DNA of 64,000 nt from Ziziphus jujuba (GCF_031755915.1 NC_083386.1:19701001-19765000), one strand, 5' to 3'; counted from the stretch's first letter, positions 10,985-23,418 are shown. Notes: generated from the letters alone by a model not told the origin. A program made the numbers and translations.

Positions 10985-11577
10985 GTGCTTTTATGTCTAG
11001 TCAAAGTAAAAAACAGAATAAAAAGAAAAACAACAAGAATAAAGGAGGAACCGGTTATGGACGTTTCAACAACAACAGCAACAACACTTCCAACAACAAT
11101 AACAATGCAAGGCAGCAACAAGGAGGATAACAACAAAACCGTGGGGGTTATCCACCATGCCCCCATTGCAAGAAACATGGACATGCACCAAATAAGTGCT
11201 TTTGGAGACCAGATGCAACTTGTGACAAATGTGGGCAAAGAGGACATGTTGGAAAAGTATGCAAGCAAGGAAGGCAACAAGCAAATGTTGTGAATGAGGA
11301 GGTCGAGACCTTATTTGTGGCTACATGCCTTAAAGCTACAAGCAGTGGTTTTGGTTGGTTAGGAGATAATGGTTGTTCACACCACATGACTTTTGAAAAA
11401 ACCAACTTTGTGGAGCTTCACCGATCCTATAAGACAAGGGTAAAGATTGGGAATGGAAGCTTCATGGATGTAGAAGGAAAAGGAGACATCTCATTGAACA
11501 CCAATAAAGGTACAAAACTTATCCAAAATGTTCTATATGTGCCTTCATTATGTGAAAACTTGTTAAGTGTTGCATAA
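10985..11577 (+). pseudogene. Copia nucleocapsid zinc knuckles and protease
   Basis: An asparagine/glycine-rich linker leads to two CCHC knuckles at about 11155-11275, CPHCKKHGHAPNKC and CDKCGQRGHVGKVC (C-x2-C-x4-H-x4-C). The open frame from 11290 then holds FGWLGDNGCSHHMT. The protease triad D-(T/S)-G is D-N-G here (about 11364-11372), probably inactive. LYVPSLCENLLSVA closes the protease. A stop (TAA, 11575-11577) separates it from the integrase part. Confidence 0.85.
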
Positions 11578-12642
11578 TTGGTTGAAAAGGGATATGTTTT
11601 AAACTTTGGTTGTGATGGTTTTTTTATATCGGATGCTTTTGAAAATGAGGTGTTTAAAGTTTTCTTAAAAGATAAAAGCTATAGGTTGAATTTACTAGAT
11701 AGTGACCAAGCTTTGAAAGGCAAAGTTGAGTCCATTTCTCAACTTTGGCATAAAAGGCTTGGTCACTCTAGTTATAGTGAAATGAAGAATACTACTGCTT
11801 TGGTGAATGATATGCCCTTGATTGATGATGTGAAAAATGTGTGTGAAGTTTGTCAACTTGGAAATTCCATTAGGTTGCCATTTCCTAAAATTGGTGCATG
11901 GGGAGCCAAGGAGAAGTTAGAACTTGTTCATTCGGATGTGTGTGGTCCCATGAGTGTATCTTCCTTGAGTGGTCATAAATACTTTCTCACCTTTATTGGT
12001 GACTACTCTAGGATGTGTTGGATTTATTTTCTCACACATAAGTCACAAGTTCTAGAAAAACTCATGGAATTCAAGAAGTTGGTTGAAAATCAAAGTAGGT
12101 CCACTTCGAAGTGCTTGAGGACCGACAATGGTGGTGAATATACTAGCCTAGCTCTTGAAGATTTTTGCAAAGAAAATGGAATAATTCATCAATTTACCAC
12201 ACCATAACAAAATGGTGTGTGTGAGAGGAAGAATAGGACATTGATGGCGATGGCTAGGTGTATGATATATGAAAAGAGAATGCCAAAGAAATTTTGGACC
12301 GAGGCTATCTATACTAGTTCCTACATTCAAAATCGATGCTTCACCAAATCCATTGAAGGCAAGACACCCTATGAGTTGTGGTTTGGAGAGAAACCATCTT
12401 TAGAGAATGTTAAAGTGTATGTTAGTGTGTGCTTTCTCCATGTTCACTCACACATGAGAGATAAGCTTAACAAAAAGGCTAATGTTGGTGTCTTGGTGGG
12501 ATATAGTGAGGTTACCAAAGGTTTTAGGGTCTATAACCTAAAGACCAAAAAGCTTGTGGTAGCAAGAGATGTGAAGATTGATGAGAATGCAAAATGGGAT
12601 TGGAGTAAGGAGGAGCTATTGATGAATGAGGATGAGCCATGA
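11578..12642 (+). pseudogene. Copia integrase
   Basis: Begins with the pre-integrase zinc site: LWHKRLGHSS supplies the histidines and CEVCQLGN the cysteines. The catalytic core then shows VHSDVCGPM (first Asp), CLRTDNGGEYTS (second Asp) and ERKNRTLMAMARCM (Glu). The usual GVVERKNRT reads GVCERKNRT. A CAA-to-TAA change at about 12205-12210 splits the core just before that glutamate motif. KTPYELWFGEKPS and KGFRVYNLKTKKLVVARDV mark the integrase C-terminal end. Confidence 0.9.
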
Positions 12643-13209
12643 TTTGAAGAAGAAAATGAAGAAAGAAATGTTCAAAACAACAATGATGCAGATGACAATG
12701 ATGAAGACAATGAGGAGGATGATGATCTATTCCAAGAAATCATTAGAGCCGATTTGAAGGTTGGTGATGGTGTTAGAAGGGAGAGATCTTTGTCTAAGAT
12801 TTATGAAAGGTGTAATGTTGAACTTGGTGACCCTACATGTGTGCAAGAGGCCTTAATGAAGAAAGAGTGGAAGGAAGCAAAATGGTAACAAGCTTGTGGT
12901 AATAAGAGATGTGAAGATTGATGAGAATGCAAAATGGGATTGGAGTAAGGAGGAGCTATTGGTGAATGAGGATGAGCCACGATTTGAAGAAGAAAATGAA
13001 GAAAGAAATGTTCAAAACAACAATGATGCAGATGACAATGAGGAGGATGACGATCTATTCCAAGAAATCATTAGAGCCGATTTGGAGGTTGGTGATGGTG
13101 TTAGAAGGGAGAGATCTTTGTTTGAGATTTATGAAAGGTGTAATGTTGAACTTGGTGACCCTACATGTGTGCAAGAGGCCTTAATGAAGAAAGAGTGGAA
13201 GGAAGCAAT
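12550..13209 (+). repeat. Tandem duplication inside copia pol (~331 and ~319 bp)
   Basis: AAGCTTGTGGTA starts unit 1 at 12550 and unit 2 at about 12890. Both units run to AAGGAAGCAA (12880 and about 13209). They are nearly identical apart from a 12-bp deletion in the acidic-residue coding stretch of unit 2 and scattered substitutions. A short join, AATGGTAAC, separates them. Confidence 0.9.
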
Positions 13210-14682
13210 GGATGTGGAAATGGAGATGATTGAAAAGAATGAAACTTGGTCCTTGATCACTAAACCGAACAACAAGAAAGCAATTGGTGTCAAATGGATC
13301 TTTAGAACTAAATACAATCTGGATGGCACCATTTGCAAAAACAAGGCAAGATTGGTGGTCAAGGGTTATGTACAACAAGCCGGAGTTGACTATGGGGAGG
13401 CGTTTCCACCCGTAGCAAGGATGGAAACCATTAGACTCATCCTTGCTCTTTCGGCTACCAAGCAATGGAGTGTGTTTCACTTGGATGTGAAATCGGCATT
13501 CTTGAATGGTGCATTGCAAGAAGAAGTGTACGTGCAGCAACCGGAGGGCTATGTGATTGAAGGAGATGAAGATAAGGTTTATAAGCTTCACAAAGCCTTA
13601 TATGGTCTTAAGCAAGCACCTAGGGCTTGGTATGGAAGGATAAATGGTTACTTGATTGGACATGGCTTTAAGAGGAGCCAAAATGAACCCACTTTGTATA
13701 TCAGGGTTGAAGGAAGCATGATAGTGGTTTCTTTGTATATGGATGACTTGTTGGTCACCGGTGAGGACCCAAGGAATGTGGATAAGCTAAGACATAAACT
13801 TGAGAAGGAGTTTGAGATGTCTAGCTTGGATCTCATGAATTACTTCCTTGGTGTGGAAGTAATGCAATGCCAAAGAGGAATATTTATATCACAAGAAAAG
13901 TACATCAAGGATCTTTTGGAGAAATTTAATCTTCAAGAATGCAATCCAATGAGCATTCTAATGATCCGAGGAGATAAGTACCAACAGGAGGATGGCACAC
14001 CAAAGGTAAATCCTACTCTTTATCGATCCTTAATTGGTAGTTTACTTTATGTGTGCTCATCTAGACCGGATATTATGTATGCCGTGTGTGTCCTTTCAAG
14101 ATACATGCAAGCACCCACCCAAACTCATTTTAAAGGTGCCAAAAGAGTTCTTAGGTATCTTAAGGGCACTAGTGATTATGGAGTTTGGTATGAAGCAAAG
14201 GATGAGTTGAAGCTTATTGGCTATTCGGATAGTGATTGGGCAAGCTGTATTGATGATATGAGGAGTACTTCAGGCTATTTATTTTCACTTAGGAGTGGTC
14301 ATTTCTCATGGAATATAACGAAGCAAAGCACAACGGCTCAAAGTACCGTAAAAGCCGAATACATTGCTTGCTCATCTTGTGCAAACCAATGTATTTGGTT
14401 AAGGAAGTTGATGGAGATCTTGGTCACACTCAAGAAAGTCCAACCAACACTTCAGCAATTTCAATAGCCAAGAACCCGGTACAACATGGAAGAACAAAAC
14501 ATATTTCAGTGAAATATCATACCTTGAGGGAGTTTGAAGATCTTGGAGAAGTCTATTTTGAGTTTGTGAATTCGAAGGACAACCTTGCGGATGTTTTCAC
14601 AAATCCATTTGGAAAAACCAGATTTGAGGCATCAAGGACTCGCCTTAATATCTCTAGTAAGATTACCATGGAGGAGTGTTAA
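12896..14682 (+). pseudogene. Copia reverse transcriptase and RNase H
   Basis: A long open frame (to 14467) starts inside the duplicated segment with acidic linker sequence. The reverse transcriptase shows AIGVKWIFRTKYN, ARLVVKGYVQQAGVDY, FHLDVKSAFLNGALQEEVYV, ALYGLKQAPRAWY and the catalytic YMDD at 13736-13747 (residue ~281). RNase H follows with GYSDSDWASCIDDMRSTSGY and VKAEYIACSSC. A frameshift near 14460 moves the C-terminus (GRTKHISVKYHTLREF, NLADVFTNPF) to another frame ending about 14682. It is the best preserved pol block in the window. Confidence 0.92.
14661..14676 (+). other. Polypurine tract of the plus-strand copia
   Basis: GATTACCATGGAGGAG directly precedes the LTR start TGTTAAAAAGG. 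The purine core is GGAGGAG. Confidence 0.6.
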
Positions 14683-15729
14683 AAAGGTGGTAATCTTGCA
14701 ACCTTGTGCAAACCAAAACCCACCAAGGTTTGTACCCTCTTTCTTTCTTTAAAAGAAATATTTTGTTGAATGACCTAATGCAATATTTATGTCTATGTTT
14801 TATGTTCCTTTTAATGTCTTTTGAATACCTAAGTTTTATTGTATTTAGCTTAGGAATTGTCTCTTTGTTGGGTATTGATTTTATTTTGTAAAATGACTAT
14901 GTGCTGGAAACAGTATTTCCAGCAACATAGGTCTATTGTTGGGGCTGGCGTTCTCTGAGCTTTTAGAACGAGTTTATGATTTTTGGTTATGTTTTAGTAG
15001 ACTTGTAAATGAAAATATATAGAAAATAATGACTCAAAAAGGCCATAGGAAGCCCAAGATATACGGGTTGCAAGTTGGCATAACTGCTGAGATTTCCAGC
15101 AATTATGGCCCACGGGTTTGAGATGAATTGGAGGCCTTACCCAATTCTTTTGGACTTGGTCTTCTCTATATTTCATCCTTGATATTTCAACATGCCACAT
15201 GCCAAAATTAAAGCAATTTGGATGAAGATATCCCAGCCTTCCATCTGGTCAAAGTAGTGGTACAGGATTAGGTGGAGACAGTTTTTTGAAATTCAAAATC
15301 TCACCAACTCTTGTCATGATTATGCACTCACATGTGAAGCTGGTGGTCGAACGGTCATGTATCATAATTTTGAGTGGGAAATGTATAAATTTTGAATTTT
15401 AAAGACTTTCATTTGGTCCCACACACATCTCACATGTATGAGACAAGTTTTGTATCTATATATGCAACAAATGAATGAAAAGCAAAAATGAATTAGTGTG
15501 CTATCTAGTTTTGTGTGGCCTACTCTAACATATTCTCTTCTTTTTCATCTTCTTCTTCTTTATTCAAAACAAAAAACCTAACAATTTTAAATATCACCAT
15601 ACCAAAAACAAACACAAAAATCACCCAAACATCAAACCAAAGAACCAGATCAAAGGTTGTGCATAAGACTAACACTTTGTGTACAACACTCTTTGCCAAG
15701 TGAACCCAAAACCACACCAAACCCCAACA
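14677..15729 (+). repeat. 3' LTR of the plus-strand copia
   Basis: Starts TGTTAAAAAGGTGG immediately after the purine tract and is taken to end at CCCCAACA, giving matching TGTT...AACA ends and about 1.05 kb. A TATA-like box lies at 15455-15465. The right end is inferred because no second LTR is available for comparison. Confidence 0.65.
15455..15465 (+). promoter_or_regulatory. TATA-like box in the copia LTR
   Basis: TCTATATATGC lies about 780 bp into the LTR, where the U3/R junction of an LTR promoter would be plausible. Confidence 0.45.
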
Positions 15730-17359
15730 ATTGCTTCCAAATGTGTGTATTTATAACCAAAAATTACACTCAATATCATTTTCTCAATTAACTAAACATT
15801 AGTCAAGGTCTTAGAATTTTAAAAATTTGAACTTCATATGCTCACATTACCTAATATCTCTACTAGTGTAGACTTAATATAAAGCTTAGACTCAACATGT
15901 CTTTGAAAGCTTGTAATCTATAGATCAAAAGGTAGAAAGATTTTATAAAAAGAAAATGATTGGAAATTTAAGTAATAGAAAAAAAACTTGGAATTAAAAA
16001 TCTTTGATTATATGCTCAAATGACACGCAACCCTCACACTCACTTCCCGTTTCCTTGCTCTCAACATTCTTTTCTTTTTAATCATTCCTTCTTTCAACCT
16101 TCCATTAAAACTCTAGGAAACAATGATTTTGCTTCTAACAATGTCCTATGGCTTATTAGAAAACGGCGAAGATGTTTTTAGTTTTTTGTTGTTTATAAAA
16201 GCTATATCCCAAACTTATTTCTTTTGATTTTTTTTTTTTTACTCTTTCTCAACAAAAATTTATACATAATTGTAAAATCTTTGGATGAGATTTTTTTTGT
16301 TAAAGCATAGCTCTAATAACCTTTCTTATCATTCATCCCAATTTTGAACAATTCATTGACTCAAATCCAAAAAATACATAAAGATACAAAAGAAAATGAT
16401 TCAAAAAACATTAAATATCAAAATCCCTCCTCTAATACTTAATTGATGCTCCATCTTTCTCAACCTGTGGAAAGCATATATTTATAAGACATTAGTAAAA
16501 ATCTTTCTCAAAATATGTTAAGGTAAGATAAAAATCAACAACTAAGCTGATAAAGGTTTAAGGACTTTAGGTTTCACCTAAAAAAAAAAAAAAAAAAGAA
16601 AAAGAAAGGCTCTATATCTTGCAACTAAATGCATCCTAATTGCCTCGAACACCAATTATGTGAGTTCTAGAGCTCAAATCAAAATAATGCATCCTAACTA
16701 ACACAAGTTTCTTTGAAAAGCAGTCTAAATCATGCAAAAATTGGCTATATGCTAAAAAATTCATTAAAGCAAGAATATGAGAATGTATTTTCAATAATTG
16801 GATCGACAAAACATAATCCATTATCGAAGAAATTATGACATCATATCATACGTTTATCATTGGCCCATCACATTCTAACAAAAACAAAAACAAGTTTTAG
16901 TAGAAACTACTAAAAATATTTTTGGAAACTGCTAAAACAACAACATTTTTTTTTTTTGAAACTTCTAAAATTAAGAGCTAGAAAACCGCAAATATTTTTC
17001 TTAATTTTCATTTCATTTTTTTTTAACATTTTTTTAATTACATTTTGCTTTAAAAAAATGAAAACTAACAATAAAAAAAAATTATAAACGAAATCAATTT
17101 CAATCATATAAACTTGAACAACATTACAAAATCAACGGGAATTGAAAGCTTAACAACAAAAATATCACAATTTTTTCACAACAACATCAAGTCATCAAAA
17201 CAACAAAGCCAAAACATTAATATGCAAAGATCACCAAGAACCATAGAAAGGTCATAAGACAAATGAAGATGATAACTAAAATCAGAAAGAAAGAAATTAA
17301 ATAAAATAATCCTTCCTCCAAACTTAAAATGGACATTTCCCTCAATGTTCTTAACAAAA
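15730..17359. other. AT-rich non-coding stretch
   Basis: Long A and T runs and no recognisable frame on either strand. By position it would be the 3' non-coding part of the Athila/Tat-like element between its accessory ORF and its 3' LTR. That is inferred from order only. Confidence 0.45.
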
Positions 17360-18960
17360 CTATCACACAAAGAAATGGGCAGAAAGTCTTACTTGGGGTA
17401 AGATGTTTCTCACACTATTGGGTCTCCTCCTCTACTTCATCTTCAAAGTAAGGAAGCTCTTTCTATCCACTATCATCTTCAATCATTTTCTTGCTTGATT
17501 GTCTTCTTGGTTGATCTCTTCGATTCCTTGAAATGATGGAAAAGATTCAGGAACATCTTTGTAATAGGAAGGCATAGAAACTTTCAAGTTCTACTCACTT
17601 GTCAAGCTTTTGGATTGATCACGAAGAAAATAAAGCAATTTTTCTTCACAAGTGAACTTCTTGGAGAAATTTTTTTACGTCTTAACCATTGTACTCCCTA
17701 TATTGTTAATTTGTTGTTGCATCCCCATCATCATGTTGTGTTGCTCAATCATCATTCTCAACATCTCCACGATGGAAAAAGTATTAGTTTGGCCTTGTGA
17801 TAAACTTGAATCTTGAGATCTATTAGGGAAAATTTCTTACTCATATTGCTCCTTTCTTGCCTCATGTTCTTTCATTTGCTTGATTTACATTGCCAAAAAG
17901 TCATTTCTATCTTTGGCATTTGACCACAATGATATCTAAGAAGATGAATACTCATGTCCAATGGCTCCATAAATCCCATAGCTTAATATTCATGGCTACC
18001 TCTTTTCCACATTCTAAAATTCTTGAAGGTCTTGACATTGATTAGGACTTTATATGGCACGGGATCAAGAATTGCCCCAACTTTATCTCTAGCTCTCCTA
18101 CATAATCCTGTAATCAATGAAGGATGTGTCAAAGCACTTGAATATTTCCTTATGCATTGGTTAATTGAATCTCGCATCATATGGCCTATGTTGATCAACA
18201 TGCCCAAACAAAAGGCATAAAGAAGTTCTTCTCTTGGTTTAATGACCTCATTCTCACTAAAAGCAGGATGAAGATTTGAGCAAACAAACTTTTTTCATGC
18301 TTTGGTAAACTTATTCAACCGATATTTTGGAAAAGATTTTGCAGCAATATTGGAACCTTCAATACTTGAAAAGGGTGCTAGAAACGTACATTTCCTTGGT
18401 AAATGGAGTCATAGTCAAGCTTATTCATTATATATTCAAAGAATTGCTCTTCTTTTAAAGGGATAAGATCATAATAAGCATTCATGGTCTCCTCAAAAGA
18501 AGAAACCATCTTCCATCTTACCATTACCTTGCCCTTTTTCTCTTACTCTTTGCATTTGCATAAAATTCATGAACAAAAGTAGCATCGACAGTCCTTGGCT
18601 TATTTGTCAATTTTTTTCATTTACTATCAATGATCATATCATCATTGTTACCGATATCAATCTTTTCATTTTTGGGTCTATCTTTCTCAAGCTCATTAAA
18701 TGACCTTAATGGTTTTCCCGCTACAAAAGCTCTCTCTTTCGGAACCAAAAATTCATTTCAGCTTTTTCCGTTTCCTCATCCACAAAATTATTACTCGGCC
18801 TTCTTGAAGATGAACTTATTTCAGGAAAATCACACCAACAATTCAAATTCAACTTCAAAATTTCTTCTAGACAAATTCTAAAAAGATTGGTAGGCAACAA
18901 TTTCAATAACTTTCCAAAACCTAAATTAAACTTGCAATTCAACTCCAAAGTGAAATTAAG
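17360..18960 (-). pseudogene. Accessory ORF relic of an Athila/Tat-like element (plant transposon protein type)
   Basis: Minus-strand translation across several frames gives RTVDATFVHEFYANA near 18560, then a VSSFEETMNAYYDL-like stretch near 18490. Further downstream, at 17983-18207, is NIGHMMRDSINQCI...LTHPSLITGLCRRA. This resembles the 'putative plant transposon protein' domain found in Athila/Tat-type gypsy elements: R-K-x-x-x-V-D-x-x-L-V-x-E-F-Y-A-N, and later H-P-S-L-I-T-x-L-C. Stops and frameshifts are frequent. The CACTA element inserted just upstream in sense direction. The role of the intact protein is unknown to me. Confidence 0.6.
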
Positions 18961-19182
18961 GGTAGGAAAGAAGTTCTAACACATAATAATACTTCCAAAA
19001 CAATAAACAATCACTACTCAATCCAAACAATGTCAAGAAAGTCCAAAAACTCTACCATTCCATCAAATTTTGCTTTACCAACAAAACTACTCAAACATTC
19101 AACATCAACAATCTTGCTCCAACATCATTTCTTGAATGTCAAGCTTGAAAAAATATCACTTACTTGTCAAATAAGAACCAAG

Positions 19183-20130
19183 CACTACTAAAAACAAGCC
19201 TTTTAACAACCATTAATTTGGTTGCAAAACATCCTATTTTGGTCGCCAATGGGTTTTAGAGACCAAAAAACCGTGGTCACCACATGGTCGCATAAACGTC
19301 GTAACAGATATTTTGTGACCAATAAATGTTGGTTGCTAAATCTTTTGAGGTTTTAGTGACCAGTTTTTATGTATTTGGTGACCATAAGTGAGTCTTTAAA
19401 ACTCCCTGAATATTAGAAAGGACACCAATTTTAAGCTTTTACCAACCAATAAGAAAATATGAGCAACCAATGGTTGGTCACTCAATGCTGTGTTGGTAAC
19501 TGTTTATGGTCACTTTAAGCATATACTTTGGTCATTAAAAACTTATAACTTGGTAACCAAAAATATTATGGGACCAATTATTAAAATCTTCGTGGCCAAA
19601 ATGGTGGTCACTAAAAACTATCTTCAATGACAAAACGTTCTAGCCATCGAAATAGTTGTTGAAGGACCACGTAGTTGGTTGCGAAAATATGGTTTTAGCA
19701 GCAATGTAATTGGTCGCATAAATTTGGTTTCAACGACTAATTGTTTGGTCCTTAAATAGTATTTTTGTGACACATTGCAGTGGTCACTAAATTATCGGTA
19801 TACTGTCTAGTTACATTTGGTGGCAAAATTTATTACTCTGTAACTATTATTTGGTCATCGAAGAACTTTTCACTAACGAATGTTGTGGTTAATAATAATC
19901 ATTGCCAATTTGAAATGCATTTTAATGACCAAAATGTTAGTCATTGTATCCCTTTTTTAGTGACTGAGAATTGGTCAATAACGATTAATGAAGTGAAAAG
20001 ATGTTCAACAACCAAATTCATTTATAGAAATGGCATTATCAATTACCAATATTGGGTTTTAGTAAACCTTTATTTTGGTATCCATTGAATTGGTTGATGA
20101 AATATAATTTGAGCGACCAACAGATTGGTA
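19183..20130. repeat. CACTA left terminal inverted repeat and subterminal repeats
   Basis: After the CACTA tip, short motifs such as TTGGTCGC, GTGACCA, TTGGTTGC and TGGTCACTAAA occur in both orientations every few tens of bases. In En/Spm elements such subterminal repeats bind the element's DNA-binding protein. That role here is inferred from family. A plus-strand frame at 19780-20088 is only a passage through the repeats. Confidence 0.85.
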
Positions 20131-20810
20131 GTGAATTATGCTTATTATGCTTATGCATGTTAATAAATATTAATAATATTATAGAATTTCAAATATAACA
20201 TGAATAAAGCAAACAATATAATTTATACCTGTGAGATGCTACAATGTAATTTCAAAAACACCCACCAATATCCATGCTCATTATTATAGTCGTACCATAA
20301 ACTGTATCCATGCATGTTTGTTGTAATCATACCATCTCATTCTTAAATATAAAATAACATTAAAAAAATTGAGGACAAAATACAAACGAAACAAATTACT
20401 AATTGATGGACATTGGGGAAAAAATGTGCATAACTACTTTATGATAACTATCCCTCACTTCCATTGAAATTCTCCAAGAATACTAAATACATTTGTGAAT
20501 ATTTGGCAAATAGAGGCAATAATAAAATTTAGGAAAAAAAAAAGATAAACTCTAAAAAATGCAATGATAATTTCGCCAATAAAAGATTTTTTATTAAGCC
20601 AATAGCATTCACGATTGAGCATAAATTCAACCAGAAAATACATAATTAATTTTCAATCAAAACAAACTCTGCACAAATATACAAGTAATTCTCAATCTAA
20701 AAATAACTTGCACAAAGTAAAACATTGAAGGAAATGGAATCATTGATACTCTAAATACTATCATGAATTGGAAAAAAACAAATATACATATATATATATA
20801 TATTTATATA
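20131..20810. other. CACTA internal non-coding stretch
   Basis: AT-rich with a short TA microsatellite near 20790. No gene is recognised. Confidence 0.5.
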
Positions 20811-21137
20811 TCTAATCCTCCTGATACACTTTAAGAAATATCCTATTAGGATCATGATTGGCATTGTAGATGTAATCAATTGCCAAAAAAAAAAAAAAAT
20901 GTACTCATTTTTCTCATTACGTGCTTGTCCAAAGTGATAAGATGGTGCAATATATTTTATTATGATGACATCCCTCTAATCCTCCAGATACACTTTAAGA
21001 AATATCCTATTAGGATCATGATTGGCATTGTAGAGGTAATCAATTGCAACAAAAAAAAAAAATGTACTCATTTTTCTCATTACGTGCTTGTCCAAAGTGA
21101 TAAGAGGTGCAATATATTTTATTATGATGACATCCCT
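20811..21137. repeat. Two-copy tandem duplication (~163 bp) in CACTA
   Basis: Units 20811-20974 and 20975-21137 both start TCTAATCCTCC and share ATACACTTTAAGAAATATCC, TTAGGATCATGATTGGCATT and GATGACATCCCT. They differ mainly in poly(A) length and a few bases. A faint third relic (AAGGTGATATCATGGTGCAA) lies near 21417. Confidence 0.9.
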
Positions 21138-21698
21138 GTTTTAACAAATAAAAATATATTAGAATTGATGATAACATAAACATAAAGAAATTATTAACTG
21201 AGAATATAAATATAAGTAATTAATATATGCAAATAAACCACATTCAAAAGACAGCATAGGTTATATTAACCTAGTTAAAATAGAGCATGATCATCATAAA
21301 CATGAATAGAAATCAATACACAAATAAAACAATATGATTAATATAAATCATTACATAAATACAACAATATAAGTAATTCGTATATGCAAAGTGATGGAAC
21401 TATCTAATATCTCCAAGGTGATATCATGGTGCAATATATTCATATTGTGATAAAACTTTAAAAAATAAGAGCATATGTAAAGTGATGACAATAAAAACAA
21501 AAAAGAATTATTAGCTAACAATATGAACATTCTTGACTTAATATATATATATATATATGCTAGTAAGCTATATTAAAAAGGCAACATAGAGTTATATTAA
21601 ATTAGTTTGAATTGGAGCATGATCATCTTTAACATGAATAGAAATCATTACATAGGAAACTAAGAAAAGGAAAAAAATATATATATATATATAGTTAT
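21138..21698. other. CACTA internal non-coding stretch
   Basis: AT-rich, with TA microsatellites at about 21540-21558 and 21677-21692. No coding signal is seen. In sense direction it lies downstream of the last transposase exon and so is probably 3' untranslated. Confidence 0.5.
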
Positions 21699-22291
21699 TT
21701 ATGCAAATGAGTCAGTATCCTCACCGCTTGCACCATTACTTAACAACTCATCTTCACCATCATTGTCAGTTTCCTCATTGTACTCCCCATTATCTTCCCT
21801 CTCTGAGCCACTATTTGCATCTTCATAATCTTCACTCTCTGCATCACTCTCTGTACTACTATCTACATCTTCAAAATCTTCACTCTCTACCTCACTATCT
21901 GCATCTTCATAGTTTGTTGCACTCTTCAAATTAATTTCTATTGGTTCAACATCTTCACGATTAAGATGTTGAATATCAATTGATTCAAATAAAATTTGAA
22001 TGTCCATTGAATCATTTTCTTGATAAGCATCCAACTTATCAACTTCAAATGAATCATCATGATCATCAACTTCATCTGATCGGTCTAGAAAATCCCATAG
22101 ATGACTGTGATGCACCTTTCGAACCACTTTCCAATGTTGACCCATCCTGTAATCATCTACATAAAGCACTTGTTTAGCTTGTGAGGCAAGGACAAAAGGG
22201 TCTTTCTTATACCAATACGAAGTGATATTTATGCTTATGATTTGAAACTCTGTGATCATCTTTTTGTTTTTCACATTTGTGTTAAACCATG
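21699..22291 (-). pseudogene. CACTA TNP2-type transposase, C-terminal exon (end of DUF4216 and acidic tail)
   Basis: The frame reads WFNTN just inside the insertion site, then SINITSYWYKKDPFVLASQA, KQVLYVDDYRMGQHWKVV and RKVHHSHLWDF. This is the second half of the DUF4216 domain of plant CACTA transposases. A strongly acidic Ser/Asp/Glu tail of about 110 residues follows (EVESEDFEDVDSS, EREDNGEYNEETDNDGEDE), ending at a stop at 21699. The exon is cut off from the rest of the gene by the CRM insertion, with its upstream half at 31541. Confidence 0.9.
22287..22291. other. Left target-site duplication of the CRM insertion
   Basis: CCATG here equals 31531-31535. The sequence lies inside the DUF4216 coding region, and the CATGG that encodes a conserved W codon is present on both sides. 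Confidence 0.9.
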
Positions 22292-23418
22292 TGATACGAA
22301 CCTAGGACGACCTGCTCCTAAACCCATATTATATTAGCCCAGATCTCAATTAAGTTCAAGTTCTAATGGAATGGACCTCAACTCTTAACCAACCTGTGGT
22401 TAGAAACCTTGGTATAATGTAGATGCCACAATAGGGGATGGAAAACCTACTGATAAGTCAAGCTAAAACAACCAATTCTCTAATGGTGTTTTAGGTGTTC
22501 TCAAAGAACAAAGAGATAATTAATCTCACAAGTATTTTCTTTATCAAATCAAAGTTGTATTCATATTGAAGAATAAGCCTTTAATTAGGCTTTAAAAGAA
22601 ACAAAATAAACCCTAAAAATCCTAAGAAAAACCAGCCACACAATGAAGGGTTCTAGCTTGGCCGAATCTTTCCTTTTCCTAATCTAATTAATTAATTCCC
22701 TTATTTTCAATTAGGAATTAATTAATTTACAAACAAAATAATAAAATAAAAAATTTCGTAAACTTATTTGTTCAAGAAGTAAATAAATACAAATCCAAAA
22801 TTTAAAGATAGCTTCCTAAAACAAAAAGCAAAAACAAATTAGGAAACTAAATAGAGTAATTTTCGGCTAGGATGATAATGACCCTTCTTTGACCTAATTG
22901 GACTCCAAATCAGCTTCAATAGTCTTTGTGGAATGCCAAATAAGCTTATTATGAAGTTCCTCACATTGCCCTTGCTTAAAAATATGAGAAAAGGCTAATA
23001 CAGTAAAATACAGTAAAGCCAGCAAAGAATACAGCAAATTTCGGCCTTTCTTCCCCTTGTGTGCAAACCACCATGTTGTTCTGCTTTGAAGCTTCTTTCA
23101 CTGGTTTCTATGACTCGTCCACCATACGAATTAAACCCATAAGAATGGGGATCCAATTCATACAACCCGACCTCCATATTGGCACTAAAAACATCACTCG
23201 GGCCCGTTTTGGCTTCTATTGCTTGTATGAGTAAAACAAGCCTTGGTTCTTTAGATATGGGCAACCCCTCTTGATTATGTCTTAGTCCTTGGATAAAGAC
23301 AGCAAGATTGTCCTTAAACTTCTTGGCTTGGGCTCTAGTGATCGGCCCCACCTTCATCTGTATTGGATCAGCATCCCAGTGGGTTGTCGGTTGAACGGTC
23401 TCGGGCGGATTCGCATCA
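22292..23418 (-). repeat. 3' LTR of the nested CRM element
   Basis: Starts on the plus strand TGATACGAACCTAGGACG and ends GGATTCGCATCA, followed by the purine tract complement TTCCCCTCCTCTTG (23419-23432). Pairs with 30420-31530. It includes the 3' end of the pol frame and its CR-type motif. Confidence 0.92.

Larger units (their letters stand above)
10260..15729 (+). mobile_element. Ty1/copia element lacking a 5' LTR
   Basis: Plus-strand copia with gag, protease, integrase, reverse transcriptase and RNase H in copia order, a purine tract and one LTR (14677-15729). I find no sequence upstream of gag that matches that LTR and no TGGTATCAGAGC-type primer site. The 5' end therefore appears lost. 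Several CAA/CAG-to-stop and TGG-type lesions, a frameshift near 14460 and a 330-bp internal duplication show it is dead. The left border (about 10260) is approximate. Confidence 0.85.

Noticed and set aside
10912..11405. Minus-strand cysteine/valine-rich frames
   Set aside because: They are the reverse complement of the copia nucleocapsid linker and zinc knuckles, which explain the sequence better.
13129..13836. Minus-strand frames inside the copia pol
   Set aside because: Shadows of the well-supported reverse transcriptase frame on the plus strand.
19780..20088. Plus-strand 102-codon frame in the CACTA left end
   Set aside because: Runs through the subterminal TTGGTC repeats; no protein similarity and no expected gene there.
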